Shown: piece after piece, positions 42,274 to 51,665 of the stretch
Layout of the letters: each line of letters starts with the position of its first letter
How positions within the stretch are numbered: position 1 is the first letter of the stretch
Assembly: GCA_019421365.1 (NCBI GenBank)
Contig: JAHZFJ010000013.1
Coordinates: 55,059 to 119,058 of the forward strand
Direction: 5' to 3'
Length of the DNA: 64,000 nt
DNA from: Lachnospiraceae bacterium
GTDB taxonomy: Bacteria > Bacillota > Clostridia > Lachnospirales > Lachnospiraceae
Position numbers and translations under genes: made by a program
The notes under the pieces: generated by a model
What the model was told of the DNA's origin: nothing
Seen by the model: the letters and a program-made list of their open reading frames with translations, nothing else
The model's database searches: none

Positions 42274-44493
42274 CTAGTTTGTATCATACTCGTATTTCTT
42301 GTTTTCAAATGTTATTATAGCTTTAAACAAATCTCCATCTACAACAATCTGGAATTGTCCACCTTGAAGTTCAACTAAACTCTTAACAATAGCTAAACCA
42401 AGTCCAGAACCTTCAGAATTTCTTGATTTATCACCTCTTACAAATCGCTCTGTAATTTCGCTTGTATCAAAGTCTAATTCTTCTTTTGACATATTCTTTA
42501 CTTCGATTCGTGTATCCGAGTCACTCGTAACAACATCAACATAAGCTTTACGATTTGGCATTGCGTATTTTACTATATTACCAAACAGATTTTCAAATAT
42601 ACGATAACTCTTTTGCCCATCTAGCTCTAAGTATATCTTCTCTTCATTTGAACGAATACAGATCTCGATACCTACTGCCTCTAACTTCTCTCCAAGTTCA
42701 AGTTCCGCTTGTTTTATTAAAGATAGTACATCTACCGTTGCCAAACTCACTTCCATATTACCACTATTTGCTTTACTTACTTCAAACAAATCTTCTATTA
42801 AATGTTTTAAACGTTGTGATTTCTTATCCAATGTCTCAATATACGATTTTCTCTCTTCTTCCGTAATCTCTTCATTCTTTAATAAATCAACATAAGTTAT
42901 AATCGCTGTTAGTGGCGTCTTTAAATCATGGGATACATTCGTAATTAATTCATTTTTCATGTTCTGACTCTTTAACTCTTCCTCAACGGCATTCTTAAAT
43001 CTACCTTGAATCTTCGTTAAGTTCGTCTTCATAGGTTCGAATATCCCTAAATCTCGTTTTTCCGTTACGTTCAGATTACCTTTTGCTAACGAGTCTGTAA
43101 TATCCATGATACTGTCATAATCTTCTTTTAACTTCTTTGTTTTATTCTGTAAGAAGAAAAACATAGCGATTGTATACACTATTAGACCAGCAATTCCAAA
43201 GAACCATATACTACAGAATATAGTAAGAATAATGAAATTAAGTGCAAGTACCTTGAACAGGAATTTATTCACCGTATCATCTACATTAATCTCTGTAATC
43301 TTATTAATGCAATTCTTTACTTTCTTTAGGCACCAGTTAATTATTCTTATAATTAACACATTCTCTTTGCAATATCGCTTGAATCCTTTAACGTAAAGTT
43401 GCTTAATTGATAATGTAATAATTGCAACTACACCAAAGATAATAGACCAAGCTCCAATATGAAGGAATGGTACTAACTTATCAGAAAATCCGATACTAAT
43501 TAGATATTCTGCAAGTTCACCAGTATGTGTAAAATATATTATTTCAGACATACAAATGGCGAATCCAATATCTAGTACTCCTGCTGCCGTTAATAATTCA
43601 ACTGGGATCTTTGAAGTAATCCCTGTACCGACTTTGCATAGTTTCTTACTTGATAGTATTAAGGCTATAATCATTATAATTAACGTAGCACCAAGTATTA
43701 CAAATGGAAATCCTGAATTCTCATAAAATAAATGTCTATACATCACTTGTTGTTGCCAATAGATTGTATCATATACTTGCAGCTCTTTTGGAACCGCATA
43801 ATAGAATGTCGTATCTACGATTGGATTAATCGAATATGATGATTCCCAATCCGAATCATTATATTGTATAATAAAATCACTCAGACGTTGAACTAATTCC
43901 GATTCATTCACATTGTAAGCATCTTTAATGCTAATTTTTCCTTGTTCATCAAATACTACCGTTACATAGCAATTATACTCGTCTTTCGTCTTCTTACTAA
44001 ATGTCCAATCATATGAGGTAACAACTTTTCCTGTCTTATTATCTACCACTTGGTACTTTAGATTTCGGTTTCCCAAAACGGTATCATCCTTAATTCCATT
44101 GAGCAAATCATTAAAATCTCGAATCCTGCTCTCAGTGGAATACGTATCTTCATAAGTATAATCTACATAATCTTGCTCATTGATAACTGTTGTTTCACTC
44201 TGTTCACTATCTTCTTTTTCTTCTAATGTTTCTTCCTTCTCAATATTCAGATAGATATCAGAAGGTTTTAAATCCTCGCCTGCTCTTTCTTCGGCAACGT
44301 CCATATAAAGTGAATATACACTCCTCTGCAGATAATCGCTAAACCAATATTCCTCATAAGGATTCTCGGTTCTATTATCTACAACATTCCAAAAATGATC
44401 ATATGAAGTTACTACAACTCCTGCTGTAATAATCACTACGAATGTTAATATAATACTTCCTATAATTCTACTGCTTTTCGATTTTATATCCAA
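42274..44493 (-). CDS. Membrane sensor histidine kinase (VanS-like)
   Basis: A 739-residue kinase. A first membrane helix (10-30) is followed by a large extracytoplasmic domain (about 35-255, rich in Asp/Glu/Tyr), then five or so membrane helices (262-282, 299-321, 343-363, 414-448), a HAMP-like linker, and the HisKA domain with phosphorylated His522 in NVSHDLKTPLTAI. The ATP-binding domain has the G-box SEGSGLGLAIVKSL. A long multi-helix sensor of this type is unusual compared with two-helix VanS. It overlaps the response regulator by 26 bases. Confidence 0.88.
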   Translation of the reverse strand: MDIKSKSSRIIGSIILTFVVIITAGVVVTSYDHFWNVVDNRTENPYEEYWFSDYLQRSVYSLYMDVAEERAGEDLKPSDIYLNIEKEETLEEKEDSEQSETTVINEQDYVDYTYEDTYSTESRIRDFNDLLNGIKDDTVLGNRNLKYQVVDNKTGKVVTSYDWTFSKKTKDEYNCYVTVVFDEQGKISIKDAYNVNESELVQRLSDFIIQYNDSDWESSYSINPIVDTTFYYAVPKELQVYDTIYWQQQVMYRHLFYENSGFPFVILGATLIIMIIALILSSKKLCKVGTGITSKIPVELLTAAGVLDIGFAICMSEIIYFTHTGELAEYLISIGFSDKLVPFLHIGAWSIIFGVVAIITLSIKQLYVKGFKRYCKENVLIIRIINWCLKKVKNCINKITEINVDDTVNKFLFKVLALNFIILTIFCSIWFFGIAGLIVYTIAMFFFLQNKTKKLKEDYDSIMDITDSLAKGNLNVTEKRDLGIFEPMKTNLTKIQGRFKNAVEEELKSQNMKNELITNVSHDLKTPLTAIITYVDLLKNEEITEEERKSYIETLDKKSQRLKHLIEDLFEVSKANSGNMEVSLATVDVLSLIKQAELELGEKLEAVGIEICIRSNEEKIYLELDGQKSYRIFENLFGNIVKYAMPNRKAYVDVVTSDSDTRIEVKNMSKEELDFDTSEITERFVRGDKSRNSEGSGLGLAIVKSLVELQGGQFQIVVDGDLFKAIITFENKKYEYDTN

Positions 44494-45163
44494 TTCCCCA
44501 TACCACCTTTAAATATTTTGGTTCCCTTGGGTTAATCTCAATTTTTTCACGAATCTTTCTAATATGAACCATGATGGTATCAGTCGTAATAGCCTTCTCA
44601 TTCCATACTCGTTCATATATTTCATCTGGTGAAAAAACTCTCCCAGGGCTTTTTATTAATAATTGCAAGATTTTAAATTCTAGTGGAGTTAATTTTACTG
44701 GATTACCATCAACTCTTACTTCTACCATGTCTTCATCTAATTCAAGACCGCCAATCGTATGCACATTACTTTTAGGTGCATCTTCCACTACACTAAGATA
44801 TTTTGCATATCTTCTTAATTGTGAATTCACCCTTGCTAACAACTCCATTGGTACGAATGGTTTCGTCACATAATCATCTGCACCAATATTCAGTCCTGTA
44901 ACTTTATCCATATCCTCCGACTTAGCTGATAACATAATTACTGGGAAATCAAACTTCTCCCTTAATTTCATCGTCATCGTAATACCGTCCATCTTTGGCA
45001 TCATAATATCTACTATCGCCAAATGTATCTTCTCACGTTCTAATACTTCTAATCCTTCAAACCCGTTTGAAGCTCCAAAAACCTTGTAACCTTGATTTCT
45101 TAGATATATACTAATTCCCTCTAAAATCTCTTTATCATCTTCAACAACTAATATCTGATACAT
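44468..45163 (-). CDS. OmpR/VanR-type response regulator
   Basis: A 231-residue regulator. The receiver has acidic ED (VVEDDKE), the phospho-acceptor in LAIVDIMMPKMDG (Asp53 region) and a conserved Lys in DDYVTKPF. The C-terminal winged helix reads LTPLEFKILQLL and TDTIMVHIRKIREKIE. Its cognate kinase is the overlapping downstream gene. The target genes are not evident here. A stretch 45164-45388 has no clear promoter but contains a possible AT-rich leader. Confidence 0.92.
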   Translation of the reverse strand: MYQILVVEDDKEILEGISIYLRNQGYKVFGASNGFEGLEVLEREKIHLAIVDIMMPKMDGITMTMKLREKFDFPVIMLSAKSEDMDKVTGLNIGADDYVTKPFVPMELLARVNSQLRRYAKYLSVVEDAPKSNVHTIGGLELDEDMVEVRVDGNPVKLTPLEFKILQLLIKSPGRVFSPDEIYERVWNEKAITTDTIMVHIRKIREKIEINPREPKYLKVVWGIGYKIEKQ

Positions 45164-45388
45164 ACTATTTTACATACTCCTTCCAATCATATCTTCTTCC
45201 TTATATGTTAGTATAGTATGTATCAATATACAAGGACCTTCCAAAATAAATTGCATGAAACACTATGGTTTTCACCTCCCTATTATTCAACTCCCCTGTG
45301 ATGTATTCAATAATAACTGTAAAATCTAAATATCAAATGGTAAGATTTCTTAAGAAATTCTAAAGAAAAGGCCTTAAAAAGGCAAAAA

Positions 45389-45415
45389 AAATACAACCTC
45401 ATTGAGGTTGTATTT
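45389..45415 (-). terminator. trxA terminator
   Basis: AAATACAACCTC-ATT-GAGGTTGTATTT, perfect 12-bp arms, T-run on the minus strand (15 bases past the trxA stop). Confidence 0.9.
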
Positions 45416-45431
45416 GCTTGTATATATGCTC

Positions 45432-45746
45432 TTATAATTGTTGTTCTACCTTAGCTTTAATACCTGCCTTTGGTGTTACACCAACTAGTCTATCAACTAC
45501 TTCACCGTTCTTAAACACTAACAATGTTGGTACAGATTGAATACCATACTCATTCGCTAATTCTAAACTTTCATCGATATCTACTTTATAAAATCCTGCT
45601 TGATCTTGCAATTCGTTACCAACTTCTTCGAATATAGGTGCTAACATCTTACATGGTCCACACCAAGTTGCGAAGAAATCTACGACAGCAACACCTTCTT
45701 TTTTTACTTTTTCATTAAATTCATTTATAGTAAGAACTTTAGCCAT
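45432..45746 (-). CDS. trxA: Thioredoxin
   Basis: A 104-residue thioredoxin: VDFFATWCGPCKMLAPIFEE (residues 23-42, active-site WCGPC), cis-Pro in VPTLLVFKNGEV and terminal Gly-rich helix. It supplies reducing power to disulfide enzymes. The ATG at 45746 lies eight bases after GGAGG; the frame from 45761 would start with the ribosome site. Monocistronic. Confidence 0.93.
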   Translation of the reverse strand: MAKVLTINEFNEKVKKEGVAVVDFFATWCGPCKMLAPIFEEVGNELQDQAGFYKVDIDESLELANEYGIQSVPTLLVFKNGEVVDRLVGVTPKAGIKAKVEQQL

Positions 45747-45873
45747 AATTATTTCCTCCATTACATATTGTTTTTTCTTTATGTCTATATTCTATACTAT
45801 ATTAAAAATTAGTTCAGTGACAAAGTCACAGAACCAATTAAGAATTTCGTAGGAATAATTCCGTACATTTTAA

Positions 45874-46491
45874 TTAGATACGGACGATCTCATCACAAAT
45901 TCGTTCTATATATTCTTCTTTCTCACTAGCAATTAAAATGGTATATCCAAGTTTCTTTAGCTTTGATAGAATCTTTCGTATCTCTGCATGATTTCCTTTG
46001 TTTGCAGCGGTAAAAACTCCTGCATCAATTAATAACATGTTCTGGCCTTCCATAATTGCTTGTGCGATACTAAGTTTTTGTCGCATACGATCTGAATATC
46101 GCAATATCTTACGATTATTCATTGGCGATATTCCTACGAAAGTCATTGCCTCGCATATCTCTTTTTCTCCAGCTATTTCATTGATTCCTGCAATGTATTT
46201 TAGATTTTTAAATCCTGTATACTCTGTTAGGAAACCAATATCTGATATATAAACTCCAACATGTCTAGGAACTTGCCCATACAGTTTGAGATTCTCATCT
46301 TTATAATATATATCACCTTGACACGGCGTAATTTCTCCCGATAACAATTGCATAAACAAGGATACCTTTTCATATGTAGAACTTACAAAACCAACAACGG
46401 TTCCTTTTTTTATTGCTAGATTCATATTTTCTACAATTGTATACTCGTCATTTCTTTTTGTCACGTCTTCAAGTCTTAATTCGTATTTCAT
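45874..46491 (-). CDS. ABC ATPase-like protein with degenerate catalytic motifs
   Basis: A 205-residue protein with the length and layout of an ABC transporter ATPase (BcrA/CcmA-like), but every functional motif has changed. Walker A should read GxxGxGKS/T; here it is GFVSSTYEKVS (residues 34-44). The signature LSGGMRQ reads YSDRMRQ (132-138). Walker B LLLDEP reads LLIDAG (Glu to Ala at 157), and the switch His is Glu190 (IASEKEEY). The frame is fully open with a proper start, so selection seems to preserve the protein. It is alone, with no permease gene beside it. ATP hydrolysis is unlikely. Confidence 0.72.
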   Translation of the reverse strand: MKYELRLEDVTKRNDEYTIVENMNLAIKKGTVVGFVSSTYEKVSLFMQLLSGEITPCQGDIYYKDENLKLYGQVPRHVGVYISDIGFLTEYTGFKNLKYIAGINEIAGEKEICEAMTFVGISPMNNRKILRYSDRMRQKLSIAQAIMEGQNMLLIDAGVFTAANKGNHAEIRKILSKLKKLGYTILIASEKEEYIERICDEIVRI

Positions 46492-46564
46492 CTTATCTTC
46501 CTGTACCTTTTGTTGTTATAATTCTATTTTCTGTTTCTTCTATGGAGAATACCGTTTTCCCCAT

Positions 46565-46613
46565 AAAATATCGCACGAACACCATACTTCTCGGTACGTT
46601 CGTGCGATATTTT
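46565..46613 (-). terminator. Strong terminator-like hairpin upstream of the ABC-like gene
   Basis: Perfect 16-bp arms AAAATATCGCACGAAC (46565-46580) and GTTCGTGCGATATTTT (46598-46613). It is downstream of nrdG and upstream of the ABC-like gene, on the common minus strand, and probably ends the nrdDG transcript. Confidence 0.75.
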
Positions 46614-46651
46614 CTTGTACTATTATAATCAAGGGACTAAATGGCTTGTGT

Positions 46652-46765
46652 CAGGAGGCCGAATCGATGGCGGTTCCGTAACCACTGTATAAACTTGCTT
46701 ACACACTTAGATGTACTTAGTTGAGTAGCGTGTTTTTATTATAGTACGTTAGCTAAGAAGCCTTA
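46652..46765. repeat. R1 repeat, copy B (right half only)
   Basis: Aligns along about 110 bases with 1449-1560 of copy A, at roughly three quarters identity: shared CCGAATCGATGGCG and TTCCG, then CACAC, AGATGTACTTAG, GTGTTT, ATTATAGTA and AAGAAGC blocks. The small stem GAATCG-ATGG-CGGTTC remains pairable (a G-T pair replaces A-T). It lies just downstream of the nrdG stop. Confidence 0.7.
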
Positions 46766-46798
46766 GACAAAGCCTATCGAGTTTTGCTCACTCAACCA

Positions 46799-47323
46799 TT
46801 ATTTTAACTTCCATAAAATCGTCTTACCTTGTTTCAATGACTCTTTTACATCAATAATTCTTTGATTTGATGATCCACGGAATGCTAATGTAATATCCTT
46901 TAACTCTTCTTTGAATTCTCCATCTACTAAGACATCAATTAAACTTAACATCTCATCAGTATGTTGACACCTAGCTCGACTCTCACTTAGCAAATCCTCT
47001 TCAAGTGTATATCCAGTATAACACCAGATATTCTTCTGTGGGTATCTCTCTTTCACTTTACGTAAGAATGGTAAAAGTACTTCTTGATTTTGAGGTTCAA
47101 ACGGTTCTCCTCCAAGTAGAGAAAAACCACTTATAAACGTCTGGTTAAGCGCTTCTAATATCTCATTCTCTGTATCCTCTGTAAAATGTTTTCCGAATCT
47201 AAAATCCCACGTTTCATGATTAAAACAACCTTTACACTGATGGGTACAGCCGGATACAAACAAAGAAACTCTGACGCCCTCCCCATTAGCAATATCGTAT
47301 TTTTTTATTTCACCATAATTCAT
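46799..47323 (-). CDS. nrdG: Anaerobic ribonucleotide reductase activating protein
   Basis: A 174-residue radical-SAM enzyme that installs the glycyl radical on NrdD. The 4Fe-4S motif is CTHQCKGCFNHETWDF (CxxxCxxC, about residues 26-33), followed by SLLGGEPF that contacts SAM and IWCYTGYTLEE. Length is normal. It directly abuts nrdD with no gap, so both are expressed in one operon. Confidence 0.94.
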   Translation of the reverse strand: MNYGEIKKYDIANGEGVRVSLFVSGCTHQCKGCFNHETWDFRFGKHFTEDTENEILEALNQTFISGFSLLGGEPFEPQNQEVLLPFLRKVKERYPQKNIWCYTGYTLEEDLLSESRARCQHTDEMLSLIDVLVDGEFKEELKDITLAFRGSSNQRIIDVKESLKQGKTILWKLK

Positions 47324-49483
47324 TTATAAATGAAGCACCCTTTCATTAATCTCTTGCGTTCTGCCTTGATTCCAGAATTGAGTTCCTATATATCCACATG
47401 TTCTACGAGCTACGTTCAGCGTATCTTGATTACAGTTACCGCAATTTGGACACTCCCATATAAGTTTTCCGCTTCCTTCACTTACAATCTTGATCTCACC
47501 ATCAAAGCCGCACTCTTGGCAATAATCACTCTTTGTATTCAACTCTGCATACATAATGTTATTGTAGATAAACTTAATCATCTCAAGAACCGCTGGAATG
47601 TTATTCTGCATGTTCGGAACTTCCACGTAACTTACTGCACCACCTGAAGATAATGCTTGGAATTTTGATTCAAATTGTAGTTTAGAGAATGCATCAATTG
47701 GCTCTGTTACATTCACATGATAACTGTTTGTAATATAACTCTTATCCGTAACACCTTCGATTATACCAAAACGTTTTTGCAGACATTTTGCAAACTTATA
47801 GGTTGTACTTTCGATTGGTGAACCATACGTACTGAACGCAATATTCGTCTCTTCTTTCCACTTATCACAAGCATCATTCATATGCTGCATAACTGCAAGT
47901 GCGAATGGTGTCACTTCAGGATTAGTATGAGACTCTCCTGTCATGTATTTTACACATTCATATAATCCTGCATATCCAAGTGAAATTGTTGAATATCCAC
48001 CGTATAGTAAACTATCGATTGTTTCACCTTTCTTAAGTCTTGCTAGTGCACCGTACTGCCATAAGATCGGTGCTGCATCAGATAATGTGCCCTTCAAACG
48101 ATTGTGACGACACATTAGTCCTTTATAACAAAGCTCTAATCTCTCATCAAATATCTTCCAGAACTTGTCCATATCACCACCTGATGATAACGCAACATCA
48201 ACAAGGTTTATTGTTACTACACCTTGGTTGAAACGGCCATAGAACTTATAATTTCCATTCTCATCTTTCCAAGGACTTAATGCACTTCTACAACCCATAA
48301 CAGGGAAACAGTTACCTTCTTTTAATTCTTTCATCATCTTTTCAGAGATATAATCTGGCACCATTCTCTTAGTTGTACATTTGGCAGCTAGCTCGGTTAA
48401 GTAGTAGTATTCGGAACCTTCGCTGATATTATCCTCTTCAAGAACGTAAATTAATTTTGGGAAAGCTGGTGTAACCCAAACCCCTGCCTCATTCTTAACA
48501 CCTTGATATCTTTGTTTTAGAGTTTCTTCTATAATTAAGGAAAGATCTTTCTTTTCCTGTTCATTCTTCGCTTCATTAAGATACATGAAAACAGTTAAAA
48601 ACGGTGCTTGACCATTGGTAGTCATAAGTGTAACTACTTGATATTGAATTGTTTGAACACCCTTTGTAATCTCTTTTCTTAATCTCTTCTCTACTAATTC
48701 AGTTATTAATTCTTCAGAAGCTTCCGTTCCTAATAGTTCTATTTCTTCAATTAAATCCTTACGGATCTTATCACGAGAAATCTGAACAAATGGAGCTAAG
48801 TGTGCTAAACTGATACTTTGTCCACCATATTGGCTACTTGCAACTTGTGCAATAATCTGTGTTGCGATATTACAAGCAGTTGAAAAACTATGTGGTTTTT
48901 CAATTAATGTTTCGCTTATTACCGTACCATTTTGAAGCATATCTTCAAGATTAATCAAATCACAGTTGTGCATATGTTGCGCAAAATAATCGGAATCATG
49001 GAAATGTATAATACCTTCCTTGTCAGCTTCCACTATATCTGCTGGGAGGAGTAATCTTCTTGTTATGTCCTTACTAACTTCACCCGCCATGTAATCACGT
49101 TGAACACTATTTACAGTAGGATTCTTATTGGAATTCTCCTGTTTTACTTCTTCGTTATTACATTCAATTAGTGATAATATTGTATTATCTGTTGTATTTG
49201 CTTTACGTACAAGAGAGCGTTTATAGCGGTATCTAACATAAGATTTCGCCACCTCAAATGCACCTGTAGACATGATTTGATTTTCCACCATATCTTGTAT
49301 CTCTTCTACCGATACTACACGATTCATTTTTAAACATTTATATTCAACATAGTCAGCAATTTCACTGATTTGTTCCTTTGTAAGCATAGAATTTAATGTT
49401 GCTTCGCTAGCTTTAATAACTGCTGCTACGATTTTATTAAGATCGAAAATTTCTTCTGAACCATTTCGTTTTATGATTTTCAT
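47324..49483 (-). CDS. nrdD: Anaerobic (class III) ribonucleoside-triphosphate reductase
   Basis: A 719-residue enzyme making dNTPs without oxygen. An N-terminal ATP-cone (residues 1-90: MKIIKRNGSEEIFDLNKIV) senses ATP/dATP. The catalytic barrel contains HMHNCDLINLEDM and GYAGLYECVKYMTG. A zinc site CQECG...CPNCG precedes the glycyl-radical loop RRTCGYIGTQFW (Gly near 697). The ATG at 49483 has GGAGGAG at nine bases; an apparent earlier start is the ribosome site itself. A consensus promoter and two NrdR-like boxes lie upstream. Confidence 0.95.
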   Translation of the reverse strand: MKIIKRNGSEEIFDLNKIVAAVIKASEATLNSMLTKEQISEIADYVEYKCLKMNRVVSVEEIQDMVENQIMSTGAFEVAKSYVRYRYKRSLVRKANTTDNTILSLIECNNEEVKQENSNKNPTVNSVQRDYMAGEVSKDITRRLLLPADIVEADKEGIIHFHDSDYFAQHMHNCDLINLEDMLQNGTVISETLIEKPHSFSTACNIATQIIAQVASSQYGGQSISLAHLAPFVQISRDKIRKDLIEEIELLGTEASEELITELVEKRLRKEITKGVQTIQYQVVTLMTTNGQAPFLTVFMYLNEAKNEQEKKDLSLIIEETLKQRYQGVKNEAGVWVTPAFPKLIYVLEEDNISEGSEYYYLTELAAKCTTKRMVPDYISEKMMKELKEGNCFPVMGCRSALSPWKDENGNYKFYGRFNQGVVTINLVDVALSSGGDMDKFWKIFDERLELCYKGLMCRHNRLKGTLSDAAPILWQYGALARLKKGETIDSLLYGGYSTISLGYAGLYECVKYMTGESHTNPEVTPFALAVMQHMNDACDKWKEETNIAFSTYGSPIESTTYKFAKCLQKRFGIIEGVTDKSYITNSYHVNVTEPIDAFSKLQFESKFQALSSGGAVSYVEVPNMQNNIPAVLEMIKFIYNNIMYAELNTKSDYCQECGFDGEIKIVSEGSGKLIWECPNCGNCNQDTLNVARRTCGYIGTQFWNQGRTQEINERVLHL

Positions 49484-49517
49484 AATGTACCTCTCCTCCA
49501 ATTAATGTGCAATATTT

Positions 49518-49546
49518 ATTATAAGCTCTATGAAGGATTTTTTCAA
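49518..49546 (-). promoter_or_regulatory. nrdD promoter
   Basis: Minus-strand TTGAAA (49541-49546), 17-base spacer, TATAAT (49518-49523), 35 bases before the nrdD start codon. Confidence 0.85.
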
Positions 49547-49574
49547 TTGTTTCTTGAGTGAAATTTTATTTTTT

Positions 49575-49622
49575 TCACAAGATATAGTAGATAAGCACAT
49601 TTATAGCCACATTATAAAGTGT
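49575..49622 (-). promoter_or_regulatory. Tandem NrdR-like boxes upstream of nrdD
   Basis: Box 1 on the minus strand, ACACTTTATAATGTGG (49607-49622), and box 2, CTACTATATCTTGTGA (49575-49590), each resemble the NrdR consensus ACACWATATATWGTGT. Their starts are 32 bp apart, three helical turns, the spacing used by NrdR. No nrdR gene lies in the window. Confidence 0.7.
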
Positions 49623-49663
49623 TTACAATAAATATTCTTCCATATTTATGGGAAGCTAACCAG

Positions 49664-50572
49664 CTATCTTTTACGGCTTTTTTTCATCGAATACATAGAC
49701 TCATCGGCCTCTTTCAACATATGGTTAACGAATTCTTTTGTCATCTCGAATGCTTCCGTAAACGAATATCCCATATCCACTTCGACATAACTTTGTTCCT
49801 GTTCATTATAGCAAATCTTGTTTATCTCTTTTCGTAATAATTCCATCTTAGATACAATCATATCTGGAGTGTAATCCACTAAAACGATAATGAATTCATC
49901 GCCACCTAAACGAATAATGGAATCTCTTTGCTCTATATGTGCTTTAAGCGTAGATGCAACCTCTACTAATATATGATCACCGATGTCATGTCCTAGCAAA
50001 TCATTAATTTCTTTAAATTTACTTAGATCTGCCATAATAAAACCAATTCGCCTTGATACCTCATTATTGTTTCTATAGAGAAATATAAATTCATCAAGAT
50101 ATCTTCTATTATAGACCATCGTTAGCGGATCTTCATATACTTTACGATAGATTTCTGTAATTAAACTAACTACACTCTGGTCCATTTGATTATCAACTCC
50201 GAACTTATGAAAAAGTACATCATCAGATATACCATTTAAAATCTCTAAAACTACCTTGCACTCATTTCCCCGTTCGTCCAAAACCAATACCGGTCTAGAT
50301 GATACGTGATAGATATCACCATCTTGAAACTCATACTTCGTCTTAGCACAGTCATCTAATAGGGCACACATACTCGTACAGTTCTCACATCGGCTATCCT
50401 TGTTCCATAATGTATAGCACCTCTCTTTTTCTCTAACAATATTCAACTCTTCGTCATAGGAAATAACTGTAGTATTCTTTGTATCCACCAACCGTACAAT
50501 ATCAAAAAATGGTTTCATGGATTCCACTGCATTCTTAATGTTCTGTAAACTTAATTTTTCTGTCACGCTCAT
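49664..50572 (-). CDS. Diguanylate cyclase (GGDEF) with N-terminal PAS-like domain
   Basis: A 302-residue soluble protein likely making cyclic di-GMP. The N-terminal 120 residues look like a PAS domain with four clustered cysteines (RCYTLWNKDSRCENCTSMC), which could bind a metal or Fe-S/redox signal. The C-terminal GGDEF domain is complete: DPLTMVYNRRYLDEF, ADLSKFKEIND and the active loop RLGGDEFIIVL. The inhibitory RxxD site is absent (EQRD). The ATG at 50572 follows GGGGG; the open frame starts a little earlier. Monocistronic. Confidence 0.87.
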   Translation of the reverse strand: MSVTEKLSLQNIKNAVESMKPFFDIVRLVDTKNTTVISYDEELNIVREKERCYTLWNKDSRCENCTSMCALLDDCAKTKYEFQDGDIYHVSSRPVLVLDERGNECKVVLEILNGISDDVLFHKFGVDNQMDQSVVSLITEIYRKVYEDPLTMVYNRRYLDEFIFLYRNNNEVSRRIGFIMADLSKFKEINDLLGHDIGDHILVEVASTLKAHIEQRDSIIRLGGDEFIIVLVDYTPDMIVSKMELLRKEINKICYNEQEQSYVEVDMGYSFTEAFEMTKEFVNHMLKEADESMYSMKKSRKR

Positions 50573-50632
50573 AAATTCCCCCATCCGATCATTGTCTCAG
50601 GTCTTGACACATCTTCGTATTTCTTAACATCA

Positions 50633-50674
50633 AAAAAGAGTATACATGAAACCATTCTTCTTGTACACTCTTTT
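50633..50674. terminator. Terminator, MraY-like gene
   Basis: AAAAAAGAGTATACATGAA pairs with TTCTTGTACACTCTTTT, with one or two mismatches. It follows the MraY-like stop and precedes the diguanylate cyclase gene. Confidence 0.7.
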
Positions 50675-50696
50675 CAACAGAATTGTATGTATTTAT

Positions 50697-51665
50697 CTAA
50701 ATTAGAACATAATACTGTACAACTATTACATACGCACTAACAGCTAATAATGCTTGTATAATTAAGAACCGTACAACAACCTGTGTATCCGACCAATGAT
50801 GCTTCTTTCTCACATGGTCATGTATTGGTGTTAGTGTATTCTTCAGTATTCCAATCTTTAAGAAACGTAATAAGAATACCTTTACTAAACCTAAACCACC
50901 ATCGATAAGAAATACTCCTGCCAGCAAAATAAATATGAACGGATGTCCCGTCTTAATCGTAACAATTGCAATAAAAAATCCCAATGCCCTTGAGCCGGCA
51001 TCCCCCATCAACATACTACTAGGCGAAGAGTTAAAGTAGAGATAAGCTAATAAAACTGCAACAAACAAAAAGTTAGCCATTGCGTATTTTCCTAGTGTCT
51101 GACTAAAAATAATACTAAATGACATCAATACAACACTTGCTACACTTGCGCATAATCCGTCTACTCCATCAGAGCAGTTAGTCACGTTAATGGATACCCA
51201 AAACAAGATAATCCCTAATATCACATATAATACTTTAGGAAGTACTAACTCCAATGTTCCTATGTAAATTGTTGTCGAGTTGAAATCAATAAATGTTAGG
51301 ATCGTTATTACTGATAGTATTAAATCAATTAATCCCTTCTTATATTCATTCCATGGTGTATCAGACGCATCATCTAGATAGCCACTTAACATGACTCCAA
51401 ATAGAAGAATGGAGTAGATTAAGTACTCACGGTCTACTGGCAGAAATATAAAGCTGCATACTAAAAAGCATACTACAAAAGTTAATCCAACACCTCGGAT
51501 TTTCCCTTTCGATAGATTCCCATTCAGCGCATAGTCTCTCCCCTTGTCACTGGGTAGAAAGGGTAACGGGTGCTTTAATGCTAGAAATGTAATAACAAAT
51601 GCAACAACTATACCGATCATAACAATCTGGTTCACACTCAGATTATCACTTAATATCTTGTACAT
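50697..51665 (-). CDS. MraY-like phospho-sugar polyprenyl-phosphate transferase
   Basis: A 322-residue membrane protein with about ten helices. NVTNCSDGVDGLCASV, MLMGDAGSRALGF and HDHVRKKHHW (the HHHW-type motif IV) with the aspartate pairs are characteristic of MraY, which makes lipid I in peptidoglycan synthesis. In most genomes mraY sits in the dcw cluster; here it is alone, so it may be a second, more specialised member (for example for spore or accessory polymer). The ATG at 51665 has AGAAGG upstream; an in-frame GTG lies nine bases earlier. Confidence 0.83.
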   Translation of the reverse strand: MYKILSDNLSVNQIVMIGIVVAFVITFLALKHPLPFLPSDKGRDYALNGNLSKGKIRGVGLTFVVCFLVCSFIFLPVDREYLIYSILLFGVMLSGYLDDASDTPWNEYKKGLIDLILSVITILTFIDFNSTTIYIGTLELVLPKVLYVILGIILFWVSINVTNCSDGVDGLCASVASVVLMSFSIIFSQTLGKYAMANFLFVAVLLAYLYFNSSPSSMLMGDAGSRALGFFIAIVTIKTGHPFIFILLAGVFLIDGGLGLVKVFLLRFLKIGILKNTLTPIHDHVRKKHHWSDTQVVVRFLIIQALLAVSAYVIVVQYYVLI

